Assembly (NCBI GenBank): GCA_964595955.1
Contig: CAZQSF010000003.1
Location: forward strand, 1-64,000
Source of the DNA: JAJDFU01 sp964595955
GTDB taxonomy: Bacteria > Bacteroidota > Bacteroidia > Chitinophagales > Saprospiraceae
Direction of reading: 5' to 3'
DNA: 64,000 nt
Shown here: piece by piece, positions 25,169-33,620 of the stretch
How positions within the stretch are numbered: position 1 is the stretch's first letter
Layout of the letters: every line of letters starts with the position of its first letter
Notes under the pieces: model-generated
What the model saw: only the letters and a program-made list of their open reading frames with translations
What the model was told of the DNA's origin: nothing
Database searches by the model: none
Position numbers and translations under genes: made by a program

Positions 25169-26134
25169 GTGCTAACTGAAGACGTACAACTCCAAGACCC
25201 GATCATTGAGGTAAAGTTGTTCTGCGGCAATACCTCTCATTACCTGGCCAAGGAGATCGCCGACTACTACGGCCATCCCCTGGGCGACCTCCAGATTCAC
25301 CGGTTCAGCGACGGGGAAATGCAGCCCGTGATCAATGAGTCCGTTCGAGGCGCGTATGTGTTCTTCATCCAGTCCACCTACCCGCCGGCCGACAACCTCA
25401 TGGAGCTCCTGCTCATGATCGATGCCGCCCGCCGGGCTTCGGCCGGCTACATTACAGCGGTCATTCCGTACTTTGGCTATGCCCGCCAGGACCGAAAGGA
25501 CAAGCCCCGGGTGCCTATTTCGGCCAAGCTCATTGCCAACCTCCTGGAAGCGGCCGGCGCCAACCGCATTATGACCATGGATTTCCACGCCGACCAGATC
25601 CAGGGCTTTTTCGACATTCCGGTTGACCACCTCAAGAGCGAGGCCATTTACATCCCCTATCTACAGGATCAAAATCTGACGAATGTCACTTTTGCCTCGC
25701 CCGATGTGGGCGGCACCAAGCGAGCTCGCATCTATGCCAAGCACTTCGGCGCCAATCTGGTGATCTGCGACAAGTATCGCAAGCGCGCCAACGAAGTGGC
25801 CGAAATGACCGTCATAGGAGATGTAGCCGGTCAGGACGTCGTTCTGATCGACGATCTGGTAGATACGGCCGGCACTCTTTGCCGGGCTGCGGAAGCGATT
25901 ATGGCCAAAGGGGCAAAGAGTGTGCGCGCCCTGTGTACACACCCCGTGCTGAGCGGAAATGCCTACGAAAACCTCGAAAAATCAAAGCTGGCCGAACTCA
26001 TCGTGTGCGATACCAAGCCCCTGGCCCGGCCCAGCAGCAAAATCAAGGTGCTCTCTACGGCCAAGCTATTTGCGCGCGCCATTCGCAATACTCACGAGCA
26101 CCGCTCCATTTCCGCGCTTTTCGTAGACGGATAA
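25169..26134 (+). CDS. prs: Ribose-phosphate pyrophosphokinase (PRPP synthetase)
   Basis: Makes PRPP from ribose 5-phosphate and ATP for nucleotide, His and Trp synthesis. 321 residues from the GTG used here, close to the family's 310-320. N-terminal KLFCGNTSHYLAKEIADYYG, RFSDGEMQPVINESVRG, YFGYARQDRKDKPR and the PRPP loop DVVLIDDLVDTAGTL are all present. Start is uncertain: an ATG at 25091 in the same frame would add 26 residues of non-conserved sequence. Stands alone, with its own promoter box at 25056. Confidence 0.95.
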   Translation: MLTEDVQLQDPIIEVKLFCGNTSHYLAKEIADYYGHPLGDLQIHRFSDGEMQPVINESVRGAYVFFIQSTYPPADNLMELLLMIDAARRASAGYITAVIPYFGYARQDRKDKPRVPISAKLIANLLEAAGANRIMTMDFHADQIQGFFDIPVDHLKSEAIYIPYLQDQNLTNVTFASPDVGGTKRARIYAKHFGANLVICDKYRKRANEVAEMTVIGDVAGQDVVLIDDLVDTAGTLCRAAEAIMAKGAKSVRALCTHPVLSGNAYENLEKSKLAELIVCDTKPLARPSSKIKVLSTAKLFARAIRNTHEHRSISALFVDG

Positions 26135-26193
26135 TGGGACCGTGAGGTTCCGCATTTTTTCCCGCAACATCTTCAGAAATCAGGGAAAAAAGT

Positions 26194-26201
26194 TACCTTT
26201 G
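26194..26201 (+). promoter_or_regulatory. -7 box of the L25 gene
   Basis: TACCTTTG, full match to TAnnTTTG, 62 nt before the start codon; the leader carries no obvious structure. Confidence 0.5.
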
Positions 26202-26263
26202 CGTGCCCTAATACGAAAAAACGGCTGCCCGGAACTGCGGCAGCTCCTCAATAGATAACAGGC

Positions 26264-26899
26264 ATGGAAGTCATTGCAGTAAACGGCTCGAACCGGGCCG
26301 GACTCGGAAAAAAACACGCCAAATCCGTACGCCGGGAAGGAAAGATCCCCTGTGTTATGTACGGCGGAAAGGAAGTCATCCACTTTTCCGTGGATTTCCT
26401 GAATGTGCGCGACCTGATTTATACGCCCGATTTCAAGCTGGCGGAGATCAGTCTGGACGGGAACACCTACAAGTGCATCCTCAAGGACTATCAGATGCAC
26501 CCGGTATCGGAAGAGATTCTGCATATCGACTTTCTCCGCCTGGTGGAAGGACACACCGTAAAGGTCAATGTGCCGATTCGCTTCAAAGGCACTCCGGCCG
26601 GGGTTAAAGAAGGCGGTAAGCTGCAGCAGTCGCTTCGCCGGGCTCTGATCAAGACGAAGCCGGAATACCTGGTCGATGAGTTGCTGGTGGACGTAACCAG
26701 CCTCACCCTGGGCCAGTCGGTTCGGGTTCGCGATATTGAAACGAACGACAACATCGAGTTGCTGAACTCGCCATCGGTACCGGTGGCTTCGGTAGAAATA
26801 CCTCGTGCGCTGCGTTCGGCTTCGGCAGCTGCGGAAGAAGAGGCCGGGCTTGTCGGTGGCGAAGTCGAAGAAGGCGAAACCGAAGGCGAAGCGTCCTGA
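26264..26899 (+). CDS. rplY: 50S ribosomal protein L25 / general stress protein Ctc
   Basis: 211 residues, the long Ctc form: an L25 domain that binds 5S rRNA (about 1-92) plus the TL5 C-terminal beta domain (about 95-185), ending in an acidic low-complexity tail (EEEAGLVGGEVEEGETEGE). N-terminal RAGLGKKHAKSVRREGKIPCVMYGG is typical. Ends in a strong terminator at 26924. Confidence 0.94.
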   Translation: MEVIAVNGSNRAGLGKKHAKSVRREGKIPCVMYGGKEVIHFSVDFLNVRDLIYTPDFKLAEISLDGNTYKCILKDYQMHPVSEEILHIDFLRLVEGHTVKVNVPIRFKGTPAGVKEGGKLQQSLRRALIKTKPEYLVDELLVDVTSLTLGQSVRVRDIETNDNIELLNSPSVPVASVEIPRALRSASAAAEEEAGLVGGEVEEGETEGEAS

Positions 26900-26923
26900 G
26901 CGGTCTTTGGTTGACCTTTCGGA

Positions 26924-26960
26924 AAGAGGTGCGGGTTTCTCGCACCTCTTTTTTATTTTT
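26924..26960 (+). terminator. Rho-independent terminator of rplY
   Basis: AAGAGGTGCG (26924-26933) pairs perfectly with CGCACCTCTT (26941-26950) around a 7-nt loop, followed by TTTTATTTTT. The best terminator in the window. Confidence 0.88.
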
Positions 26961-26982
26961 CCGTCCTACAACGATTCGCCGT

Positions 26983-27759
26983 ATGCATCCCTTACGCGTC
27001 ACGCTGGTGCAAAGTTTTCTACATTGGGAGCAGCCCCAAGCCAACCGGGAAGCCTTTGCCGAGCAATTTGCACATTTGAAGGGCAAGACGGACCTGGTGG
27101 TCCTGCCCGAAATGTTCAGTACCGGATTCAGCATGCGCGCCGGGGAACTGGCTGAGCCCATGTCGGGCCCCACCATGCAATGGATGCAGGAGCAGGCCCG
27201 GCAGTTGGACGCGATCGTTACGGGCAGCCTCATTATCGAAGAACGAGGCTCCTATTTCAACCGCCTGATCTGGATGCCGCCCGACGGAGCCTTTCGCGCT
27301 TACGACAAACGCCACCTGTTTACCCTGGCCGGCGAGGATAAAGTCTACAGCCGGGGGCGAAACCACCTCTTGGTCAGTTGGCGCGACTGGACCATTCTTC
27401 CCCTGATCTGTTACGACTTGCGCTTTCCCGTCTGGGCCCGGAACATTCACCAATACGACCTGCTGCTGTACGTGGCCAATTGGCCCGAGCGCCGGGTCGG
27501 GGCCTGGAGCACCCTGCTGGCTGCCCGGGCCATCGAAAACCAGTGTTATGTGGTGGGGGTCAACCGGGTGGGAGAGGACGGCAACGGAATATACCACAGC
27601 GGCGATTCGGCCCTTTGCGATTATCAGGGCAATGTGCTCTATCGCTGTACGCATCAGCCGGATGTCTTTACCGCCGAGTTGCAGCTGGAGCCCCAGCGCA
27701 CGTTTCGCCAGAAGCTGGCCTTCCTGCAGGACCGAGACCATTTTTCCATTCAATATTGA
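26983..27759 (+). CDS. Omega-amidase-type carbon-nitrogen hydrolase (nitrilase superfamily)
   Basis: 258 residues. Catalytic triad of the nitrilase superfamily: Glu43 (LPEMFSTGF), Lys109 (YDKRHLF), Cys143 (LICYDLRFP). These flanking motifs match the YafV/Nit2 group, which removes the amide from alpha-ketoglutaramate or alpha-ketosuccinamate left by transaminases, often as part of methionine salvage. Cytoplasmic. The ATG at 26983 is the first after the rplY terminator. It ends 13 nt before the NlpC/P60 gene, so both are probably co-transcribed. Confidence 0.88.
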   Translation: MHPLRVTLVQSFLHWEQPQANREAFAEQFAHLKGKTDLVVLPEMFSTGFSMRAGELAEPMSGPTMQWMQEQARQLDAIVTGSLIIEERGSYFNRLIWMPPDGAFRAYDKRHLFTLAGEDKVYSRGRNHLLVSWRDWTILPLICYDLRFPVWARNIHQYDLLLYVANWPERRVGAWSTLLAARAIENQCYVVGVNRVGEDGNGIYHSGDSALCDYQGNVLYRCTHQPDVFTAELQLEPQRTFRQKLAFLQDRDHFSIQY

Positions 27760-27772
27760 TCAAGCCATTCCC

Positions 27773-28285
27773 ATGCGTGCATTGCCACTTGTGAAAACCC
27801 TCGCCCTGCTCCTGCTTCTGTTTTTGGGGCTGTTGTATTGCAAATCCACCAAAGCACCTTCGGGAGGCCCCACGGCCATTCCCTCCACAGACAACCCCCT
27901 GCGAAAGGAAGTGGTGGACCTGGCTTTGCAGCAGCAGGGCAAGAAATACAAATACGCGGGCCGGGATCCCCGCTCGGGCTTCGACTGTTCGGGGCTCACG
28001 TACTATGCCATGGGCGAATCCGGAATCGACCTTCCTCCGGTGTCCGGTCTTCAGGCCCAGGAAGGGCGTGAGGTACCCCTCAGCCAGGTGCAGCCCGGCG
28101 ATATCATTTACTACCGCCGAAGCCCCAACAGCAGCGTCTTTCACGTGTCCTTGGTCGTGTCCAACGGCAAGGATGGCATTACCGTTGTACACAGCGTTTC
28201 CCGCGGCGTGGTCGTAGAAAACATCACCACGTCCACCTACTGGAAGCCCAAGATCGCCGGAGCGCGCAATGTCATTGGCCGGTAG
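27773..28285 (+). CDS. NlpC/P60 (C40) peptidase lipoprotein
   Basis: 170 residues. Lipoprotein signal with lipobox LLYC (Cys23), short linker, then NlpC/P60 domain (about 45-170) with catalytic Cys72 (FDCSGLTYY), His124 (FHVSLVVS) and third residue His140 (VVHSVS). Expected to cleave peptidoglycan stem peptides at the cell envelope. Upstream omega-amidase gene ends 13 nt before it. Confidence 0.9.
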   Translation: MRALPLVKTLALLLLLFLGLLYCKSTKAPSGGPTAIPSTDNPLRKEVVDLALQQQGKKYKYAGRDPRSGFDCSGLTYYAMGESGIDLPPVSGLQAQEGREVPLSQVQPGDIIYYRRSPNSSVFHVSLVVSNGKDGITVVHSVSRGVVVENITTSTYWKPKIAGARNVIGR

Positions 28286-28366
28286 ACGGAAATGCGTTGT
28301 TGGATTTTTCTTATTTTCCAGGCTTCAAGAAAGACATCCTGAAGCAAAGCCATTACCCAAACTACT

Positions 28367-28945
28367 ATGATTAACCTGATCTTATTTGGTCCTCCGGGTT
28401 CAGGGAAAGGCACCCAGGCTGCCAAACTGGTTGAGAAATACGACCTCCTTCACATCTCCACCGGCGACCTGTTTCGCTATGAGATGGGCAACGAGACGCC
28501 CCTGGGCAAAAAGGCGAAAAGCTACATCGAGAAAGGCGAGCTGGTACCCGATGAGGTCACCGTGGGCATGCTCCGCAACAAGGTAGAAGCCAATCCCGAA
28601 GCAGCCGGTTTCATTTTCGACGGATTCCCCCGCACCATTCCGCAGGCCGAGGCGCTGGATCAGCTCATGAACGAAAAAGGAAGCGAGATCTCAGCCCTGC
28701 TCATGCTGGACGTGCCCGACGAAGAACTCGTAAAACGCCTGCTGGAACGGGGCAAGACCAGCGGCCGCAAAGACGACACCAACGAGTCTGTCATTCGCAA
28801 CCGGATCGAAGTGTACAAGAGCGAAACCGCACCTGTATTTGATTATTACCGAAGCAAAGGAAAGGCCGAAAAGGTCTACGGCGTCGGCAGCATTGAGGAG
28901 ATCTTCGGCCGCCTGTGCGACCAGATCGACGCCCTCGTCGGTTAG
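28367..28945 (+). CDS. adk: Adenylate kinase
   Basis: 192 residues, the short-lid form common in Bacteroidota. Balances ATP, ADP and AMP in the cytoplasm. P-loop GPPGSGKGTQA (7-17), DGFPRT motif, and a lid reduced to RGKTSGRKDDTNES, lacking the zinc cysteines. Its stop overlaps the stop of the convergent pth gene by 4 bp. Confidence 0.96.
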   Translation: MINLILFGPPGSGKGTQAAKLVEKYDLLHISTGDLFRYEMGNETPLGKKAKSYIEKGELVPDEVTVGMLRNKVEANPEAAGFIFDGFPRTIPQAEALDQLMNEKGSEISALLMLDVPDEELVKRLLERGKTSGRKDDTNESVIRNRIEVYKSETAPVFDYYRSKGKAEKVYGVGSIEEIFGRLCDQIDALVG

Positions 28946-29559
28946 TCGTTGAACCGGTTCATGGTGTGCTGCAGGCCGATCGCGGCAAAACTGAGGGCCG
29001 TATCGGCAGCCCGTTCTAAAACCTCGGGCAGTTTTTCCCGCTCTTCGGGTGTCCATTCGCCCAGTACGTAATCCACCTGCTGCCCTTTGCCGAAATCGTT
29101 GCCGATGCCGATCCGCAAACGGGCGTAATCGCTCCGGCCGAGCACCTGGTTGATATCTTTGAGGCCGTTGTGCCCCCCGTCGCTGCCTTTGCCGCGCAAC
29201 CGTTGCTTGCCCAGCGGGAGATTGAGATCATCCACGATCACCAGCAGTCTCCCGACCGGGATGTTCTCTTTCTGCATCCAGAGGCGCAGCGCGCTGCCCG
29301 TGCGGTTCATGTAGGTGTTTGGCTTGAGAAGGATGAGGGTGCGGCCTTTGTGCTTCAGGCGGGCCACCTCTCCCTTTTGCGAAAGGGAAAAGGAGACATC
29401 GAATCGGCGGGCCAGTTCGTCTGCAACCAGAAAGCCGGCATTGTGGCGGGTGCGTGCATATTCCTCGCCCGGATTGCCCAGGCCGGCGATGAGGTACTTC
29501 ATGGTATCTTCAACTTGGGTGGAGGACGACCGGAAAAATCGATCCCAAAAGCGGAGCAT
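28942..29559 (-). CDS. pth: Peptidyl-tRNA hydrolase
   Basis: 205 residues. Frees tRNA from peptidyl-tRNA that drops off ribosomes. Catalytic His39 (TRHNAGF), LLKPNTYMNRTG and DDLNLPLGKQRLRGKGSDGGHNGLK are present. The start at 29559 (MLRFWDRFF) adds a 19-residue hydrophobic N-terminal extension before MKYLIAGLGNPG, a feature seen in Bacteroidota homologues, and sits 2 nt after the dapD stop; the inner ATG at 29502 is the alternative. Same strand as dapD. Confidence 0.93.
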   Translation of the reverse strand: MLRFWDRFFRSSSTQVEDTMKYLIAGLGNPGEEYARTRHNAGFLVADELARRFDVSFSLSQKGEVARLKHKGRTLILLKPNTYMNRTGSALRLWMQKENIPVGRLLVIVDDLNLPLGKQRLRGKGSDGGHNGLKDINQVLGRSDYARLRIGIGNDFGKGQQVDYVLGEWTPEEREKLPEVLERAADTALSFAAIGLQHTMNRFND

Positions 29560-29561
29560 GG

Positions 29562-30380
29562 CTAAACGGATACGTTGAATTCGCGCAGCGCGCTGTTCAG
29601 CGACACTTTCTTGTCTGTGGAGGGCTTGCGCTGCCCGATAATCAATGCACAAGCGACCTGAAAAGCACCGGCGGGAAAGGTCTTGGTATAAGACCCCGGT
29701 ATGACGACCGAGCGGGCGGGCACCCGGCCCCGCATCGTCACCGGCTCGTCGCCCGTCACGTCGATGATTCGCGTGCTTTGGGTGAGTACCACATTGGCTC
29801 CGATCACAGCTTCGCGCTCCACCCGCACGCCTTCCACGATGATGCTGCGCGAACCGACAAAGCAGTCGTCTTCAATAATGGTCGGTGCCGCCTGCGGCGG
29901 TTCCAGTACGCCTCCGATGCCCACGCCCCCGCTGAGGTGGACCCGGCGACCGATCTGTGCGCAGGACCCCACGGTTGCCCAGGTGTCTACCATGCTGCCC
30001 TGCCCCACCCAGGCACCGATATTGACGTAGCTGGGCATCAGAATGACGCCCTCCTCCAGAAAGGCCCCGTACCGGGCCAGCGCGTGAGGCACCACCCGAA
30101 CTCCCTGGCTTTGGTAATCGTGCTTCAGGGGAATTTTGTCGTGGAACTCGAAAGGACCGACTTCCAGGGTTTCCATATGCTGAAGGGGGAAGTACAACAC
30201 GACGGCCTTTTTGACCCACTCGTGCACCACCCAGCTGCCGTCCGGTGCCGGCGATGCCACGCGCAGCCGGCCTTTGTCCAGGTGCGCTAAGACTTCCTGT
30301 ACGGCCTCCCGAACGGGCTGTTCCTGCAGTAGTTTTCGATCTTCCCATGCCGCTTCGACGAGCGAGCGAAGTTGGTCCAT
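29562..30380 (-). CDS. dapD: 2,3,4,5-tetrahydropyridine-2,6-dicarboxylate N-succinyltransferase
   Basis: 272 residues. Succinyl-CoA-dependent step of diaminopimelate/lysine synthesis (cytoplasm, trimer). N-terminal helical domain (about 1-100), then left-handed beta-helix hexapeptide repeats (about 105-235) including MPSYVNIGAWVGQGSMVDTWATVGSCAQIG and GVLEPPQAAPTIIEDDCFVGS. Followed by pth after 2 nt; the two form one operon. Confidence 0.95.
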   Translation of the reverse strand: MDQLRSLVEAAWEDRKLLQEQPVREAVQEVLAHLDKGRLRVASPAPDGSWVVHEWVKKAVVLYFPLQHMETLEVGPFEFHDKIPLKHDYQSQGVRVVPHALARYGAFLEEGVILMPSYVNIGAWVGQGSMVDTWATVGSCAQIGRRVHLSGGVGIGGVLEPPQAAPTIIEDDCFVGSRSIIVEGVRVEREAVIGANVVLTQSTRIIDVTGDEPVTMRGRVPARSVVIPGSYTKTFPAGAFQVACALIIGQRKPSTDKKVSLNSALREFNVSV

Positions 30381-30419
30381 ACCGTTTGGGTTGTTTGAGG
30401 CGAAGATACCAATCCGCTT

Positions 30420-31883
30420 TTAAAAGGAAATGCGTACCATCTTCAGGTCGTTGCGCCGCTCGCTGGGCACGATCAGTTCCTCGCTGCTGATCTGAATGGC
30501 ATCGCGAAAGCGGAGCTTCAAGTCCAGGCGTTCGGTACTCATCAGGCCGTTGCGATCGCTTCGTCCGGTACCCGTGAGTACGTATTCACTCACCGTGGTC
30601 TCTGACCGGATCTCGTCGTTGAAGATCAGGCGCAGGCTGCTCGGGGTTTTCATCAGAAAGAAGGAAGAGTAGACCCCATCGTCGTTTTGGGAGTATTGCT
30701 TCTTGGGCAGCATGGTCTCCCAGTGGGTCTTTCCATTCGGATGAACCGAAATGACGAAAATATCCTCGAAGAAGTGGTCCAGATTTACCTGGGAGAACCC
30801 ATCGTACATGTACGGACTCGTGGTGCCGGTCCAACGCTCGAAGACGCGATTGCGCTCCCCGATCAACAGCAGACCGCCGTCGCGACGGAGCACCACGTCC
30901 TGGATCGAAGCTTCCACGATTCCCTTTTTCTTCCGCACTTTCTTTCCATGGTAGGTATGAATAAAATCCTCCGTAAACTCCTGGAAATAGGCAACGGGCT
31001 TTTCTCCCGACTGGGGCTTAACCCGCACGTAATAATATCCGTTGGCGCGTTCGTATTGCCTGTCCGACCAAAGGCCGGCCCCGATGAGCTGTTTGTTGAG
31101 GTTGTCGAAGGTAAAGCGAACGTCGTAGGTGATGTATTCGCCCAGTTCGATGCGGCTCTTGATAATGGGGCCTTCGGATGAGCTCACCTGAATGAAGTCC
31201 AGATAGTGCCCTTTGTTGCTGCGAAAGTTATTCCGCTCCGTAACCATGTGCATATTGCCTTCGTTGTCGGGTACGGCCTGGAGGAACTCCCGGTCGAAGT
31301 TGAAGTCGGCCGAAGCAAAGCGGCGAGCCCAATGCACCTGAAGCGTATCGAGGCGCAGCATGAACGCTTCCAGTTCGTTTTGCCGGGGAGATAGGTAGAG
31401 CAACAGGAAGTTTTTATCCTCACTCAGAGACCAGAAAAAATCCGGCCCGGAAAAAGTATAACCGAAGCGCTCGACCCGAAGGGTGTCCACCATATTGGCG
31501 GCCGGGTTGAACTTGGTGGCGAACAGCACGGTCTCCGAGCGATCCCGGAAGGCATGAGCGATGACGAAATTGCTGTCGCGATTCACCACCGCAAGGACCT
31601 GGGGCGACCGATCCCCCAGGAATAGTTCCTTTTCCCAGGTCTGGCTCAGCTTCTCGTTGTAACCGTGTACCTGAAAGGAATTGCCCCGGTCGCGAAAGAC
31701 CAACATGCGGCCGTTGTACGGCCCTAGAATGTCGTAGGCAATGTCGTTGCGCAAATTGACCGGCTCGGAGATGGTGACTTCCTGTGCTTGCATCCGGATG
31801 AGGCCCGACCCCCAGAAGACAAGCGCGACAGCGAAAGCTCTAAGGGCGAGAACCGAGGAGACCACTTGAAAAAAATAACGCAT
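30420..31883 (-). CDS. Conserved secreted protein of unknown function
   Basis: 487 residues. N-terminal signal (about 1-33, ending RMQAQ), then a long run of beta-strand-rich sequence with short repeated blocks of aromatic residues, which could form a beta-propeller. No catalytic motif, no lipobox, no type IX tail. It lies 39 nt before dapD on the same strand but is not recognisably related to lysine synthesis. Function unknown. Confidence 0.7.
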   Translation of the reverse strand: MRYFFQVVSSVLALRAFAVALVFWGSGLIRMQAQEVTISEPVNLRNDIAYDILGPYNGRMLVFRDRGNSFQVHGYNEKLSQTWEKELFLGDRSPQVLAVVNRDSNFVIAHAFRDRSETVLFATKFNPAANMVDTLRVERFGYTFSGPDFFWSLSEDKNFLLLYLSPRQNELEAFMLRLDTLQVHWARRFASADFNFDREFLQAVPDNEGNMHMVTERNNFRSNKGHYLDFIQVSSSEGPIIKSRIELGEYITYDVRFTFDNLNKQLIGAGLWSDRQYERANGYYYVRVKPQSGEKPVAYFQEFTEDFIHTYHGKKVRKKKGIVEASIQDVVLRRDGGLLLIGERNRVFERWTGTTSPYMYDGFSQVNLDHFFEDIFVISVHPNGKTHWETMLPKKQYSQNDDGVYSSFFLMKTPSSLRLIFNDEIRSETTVSEYVLTGTGRSDRNGLMSTERLDLKLRFRDAIQISSEELIVPSERRNDLKMVRISF

Positions 31884-32039
31884 TTACTTTCTTTAATTGG
31901 AAAACCGTTTGTGAAAAAATAAGCGTTTCCGGGGATAAAGAGTTCGTTAAGGAGACGTGAAAACGGCTTGTCGAGTATTCGTAGATCCTTCTGTAAAGGA
32001 ACACTTATCCTCCCATGAACGTTAATACATCAGCGCAGC

Positions 32040-32047
32040 TATATTTG
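32040..32047 (+). promoter_or_regulatory. -7 box of the second alpha/beta hydrolase gene
   Basis: TATATTTG matches TAnnTTTG, 13 nt before the ATG at 32061; the resulting leader would be very short. No -33 TTG. Confidence 0.4.
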
Positions 32048-32060
32048 CTGCCTATTGCTT

Positions 32061-32876
32061 ATGTGGAACCCAACACTCTTCAAACGCGGACTTGCCGGCA
32101 TGGTAGCCCTGTATGTGCTGCCCATGATCGTATTGTATCTGGGCCAGGAGGAGATTGTGTTCCAACCCGAAACGCTTCCTCAGGATCATGCCTATACTTT
32201 CGATTTTCCCTTTGAAGAGCACTGGCTCCACCGGCCCGGAGCACCGGCGCTGAACGCCGTATGGGCTTTGCCGGAAAGCCCGGCAAAGGGGCGTGGCGTG
32301 CTGCTGTATTTCCACGGTAATCGCGACCACCTGGGCCGTTGGGGGCACGAACTGGCTCCGTTTGTGGAACGAGGCTATGCCGCTTTGGCCATAGATTACC
32401 GGGGCTACGGGAAAAGCGAAGGACAACCTTCCGAAGCCGGCCTTTATCAGGACGGCCTTCTCGCCTATCAATGGGCGCTGGAGCAGGGGTATGCCCCCGA
32501 AGACATCGTATTGTACGGCCGTTCACTGGGGTCGGGCGTTGCGAGTTTTGTAGCCAGCCGGGTTCCGGCCCGTCTGCTCATGCTGGAAACTCCGTACAAC
32601 TCCATCGAGGGAGCTATCGAAAGCCGGATGGCCGGTCTGGCCCTTCCCTTTCCGGTCGCCGCCCAGTTTCCGAATGAAGAGTTTCTGAAGCAGGTAGATG
32701 AGCCGGTGCTGATCTTTCACGGCACCAACGATGCCGTTGTGCCCTATGCCTCGGCCCGCCGCCTTCAGGAATCCCTCAAGCCCGGCGATCGCTTTTTCAC
32801 CCTTGAGGGGGGCACCCACGACGACGTGCATGAGTTCGAGGCCTACCGTCGCGAACTCGACCGGGTACTCCGCTAA
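32061..32876 (+). CDS. Membrane-anchored alpha/beta hydrolase (ABHD13-like), second copy
   Basis: 271 residues. N-terminal hydrophobic helix (about 9-27), then an alpha/beta hydrolase domain with Ser155 (YGRSLGSG), Asp224 (HGTNDAVVP) and His253 (GGTHDD). Same architecture and motifs (YRGYGKS, YGRS.GSG) as the protein at 5414-6280, so the two are paralogues. Substrate unknown. The ATG at 32061 is used; a TTG 6 nt upstream is possible but less likely. Confidence 0.83.
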   Translation: MWNPTLFKRGLAGMVALYVLPMIVLYLGQEEIVFQPETLPQDHAYTFDFPFEEHWLHRPGAPALNAVWALPESPAKGRGVLLYFHGNRDHLGRWGHELAPFVERGYAALAIDYRGYGKSEGQPSEAGLYQDGLLAYQWALEQGYAPEDIVLYGRSLGSGVASFVASRVPARLLMLETPYNSIEGAIESRMAGLALPFPVAAQFPNEEFLKQVDEPVLIFHGTNDAVVPYASARRLQESLKPGDRFFTLEGGTHDDVHEFEAYRRELDRVLR

Positions 32877-32896
32877 GCGGGTTCGGGCATTCCTTT

Positions 32897-32904
32897 TATT
32901 TTTG
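32897..32904 (+). promoter_or_regulatory. -7 box of trmB
   Basis: TATTTTTG matches TAnnTTTG, 21 nt before the trmB start; it lies between the hydrolase stop and trmB, so trmB may be transcribed separately. Confidence 0.4.
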
Positions 32905-32924
32905 CGGGCCAACTTCCGCTAAGT

Positions 32925-33617
32925 ATGAGTAAGCGCAATAAGCTGCAAAAGTTTGCCGACCTACTCCAATTTCCCAATGTGTACGAGCACGTCGATCTGG
33001 AAAGCGACACCTTGCTGGGCGGGGGCGGCCAACCCCTGCACTTGGCTGGAAAGTGGGGGTCGCGCGTCTTTCAAAACGACCGCCCGCTGACCCTGGAGCT
33101 GGCCTGCGGACGGGGCGAGTACAGCCTCGAACTGGCCCGACGCTACCCGGACCGGAATTTTATCGGGGTGGACATCAAGGGGGCTCGTCTTTGGAAGGGG
33201 GCCCGCACGGCTCTGCAGGAGGCGCTGCCCAACGTGGCCTTCCTTCGCATTCGCATCGAGCGTATCGCCCGGTTTTTCTCGCCTGGCGAAGTTGACGAGA
33301 TCTGGATCACTTTCCCCGATCCGTTTCTCAAGAAAAGCAAAGCCAACCGGCGGCTCACATCTCCCCGGTTTCTGGACACCTATCGCCGCTTTCTCCTGCC
33401 GGGCGGCCTGGTTCACCTGAAGACCGACAATGATTTGCTCTACACCTACTCCAAGGAGGTGCTCTCCAACGACCCGGCGGCTGAATTGCTATATGCGGAT
33501 GAGAATATCTATGACCGGCCTTTACCGTGGCCCGAGCTCGATATCAAGACCTATTACGAAGATCAGCATCTCGCCAACGGGCTCACCATCAAATACCTGC
33601 GCTTTGCGCTGGGGTGA
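32925..33617 (+). CDS. trmB: tRNA (guanine(46)-N7)-methyltransferase
   Basis: 230 residues. SAM-dependent enzyme that methylates G46 in the tRNA variable loop. SAM-binding LELACGRGEYSLELARRYP (about 58-77), IGVDIKGARLWKGA, and the family-specific TFPDPFLKKSKANRRL are present. Convergent with murI, stops 3 nt apart. Confidence 0.94.
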   Translation: MSKRNKLQKFADLLQFPNVYEHVDLESDTLLGGGGQPLHLAGKWGSRVFQNDRPLTLELACGRGEYSLELARRYPDRNFIGVDIKGARLWKGARTALQEALPNVAFLRIRIERIARFFSPGEVDEIWITFPDPFLKKSKANRRLTSPRFLDTYRRFLLPGGLVHLKTDNDLLYTYSKEVLSNDPAAELLYADENIYDRPLPWPELDIKTYYEDQHLANGLTIKYLRFALG

Positions 33618-33620
33618 GGT

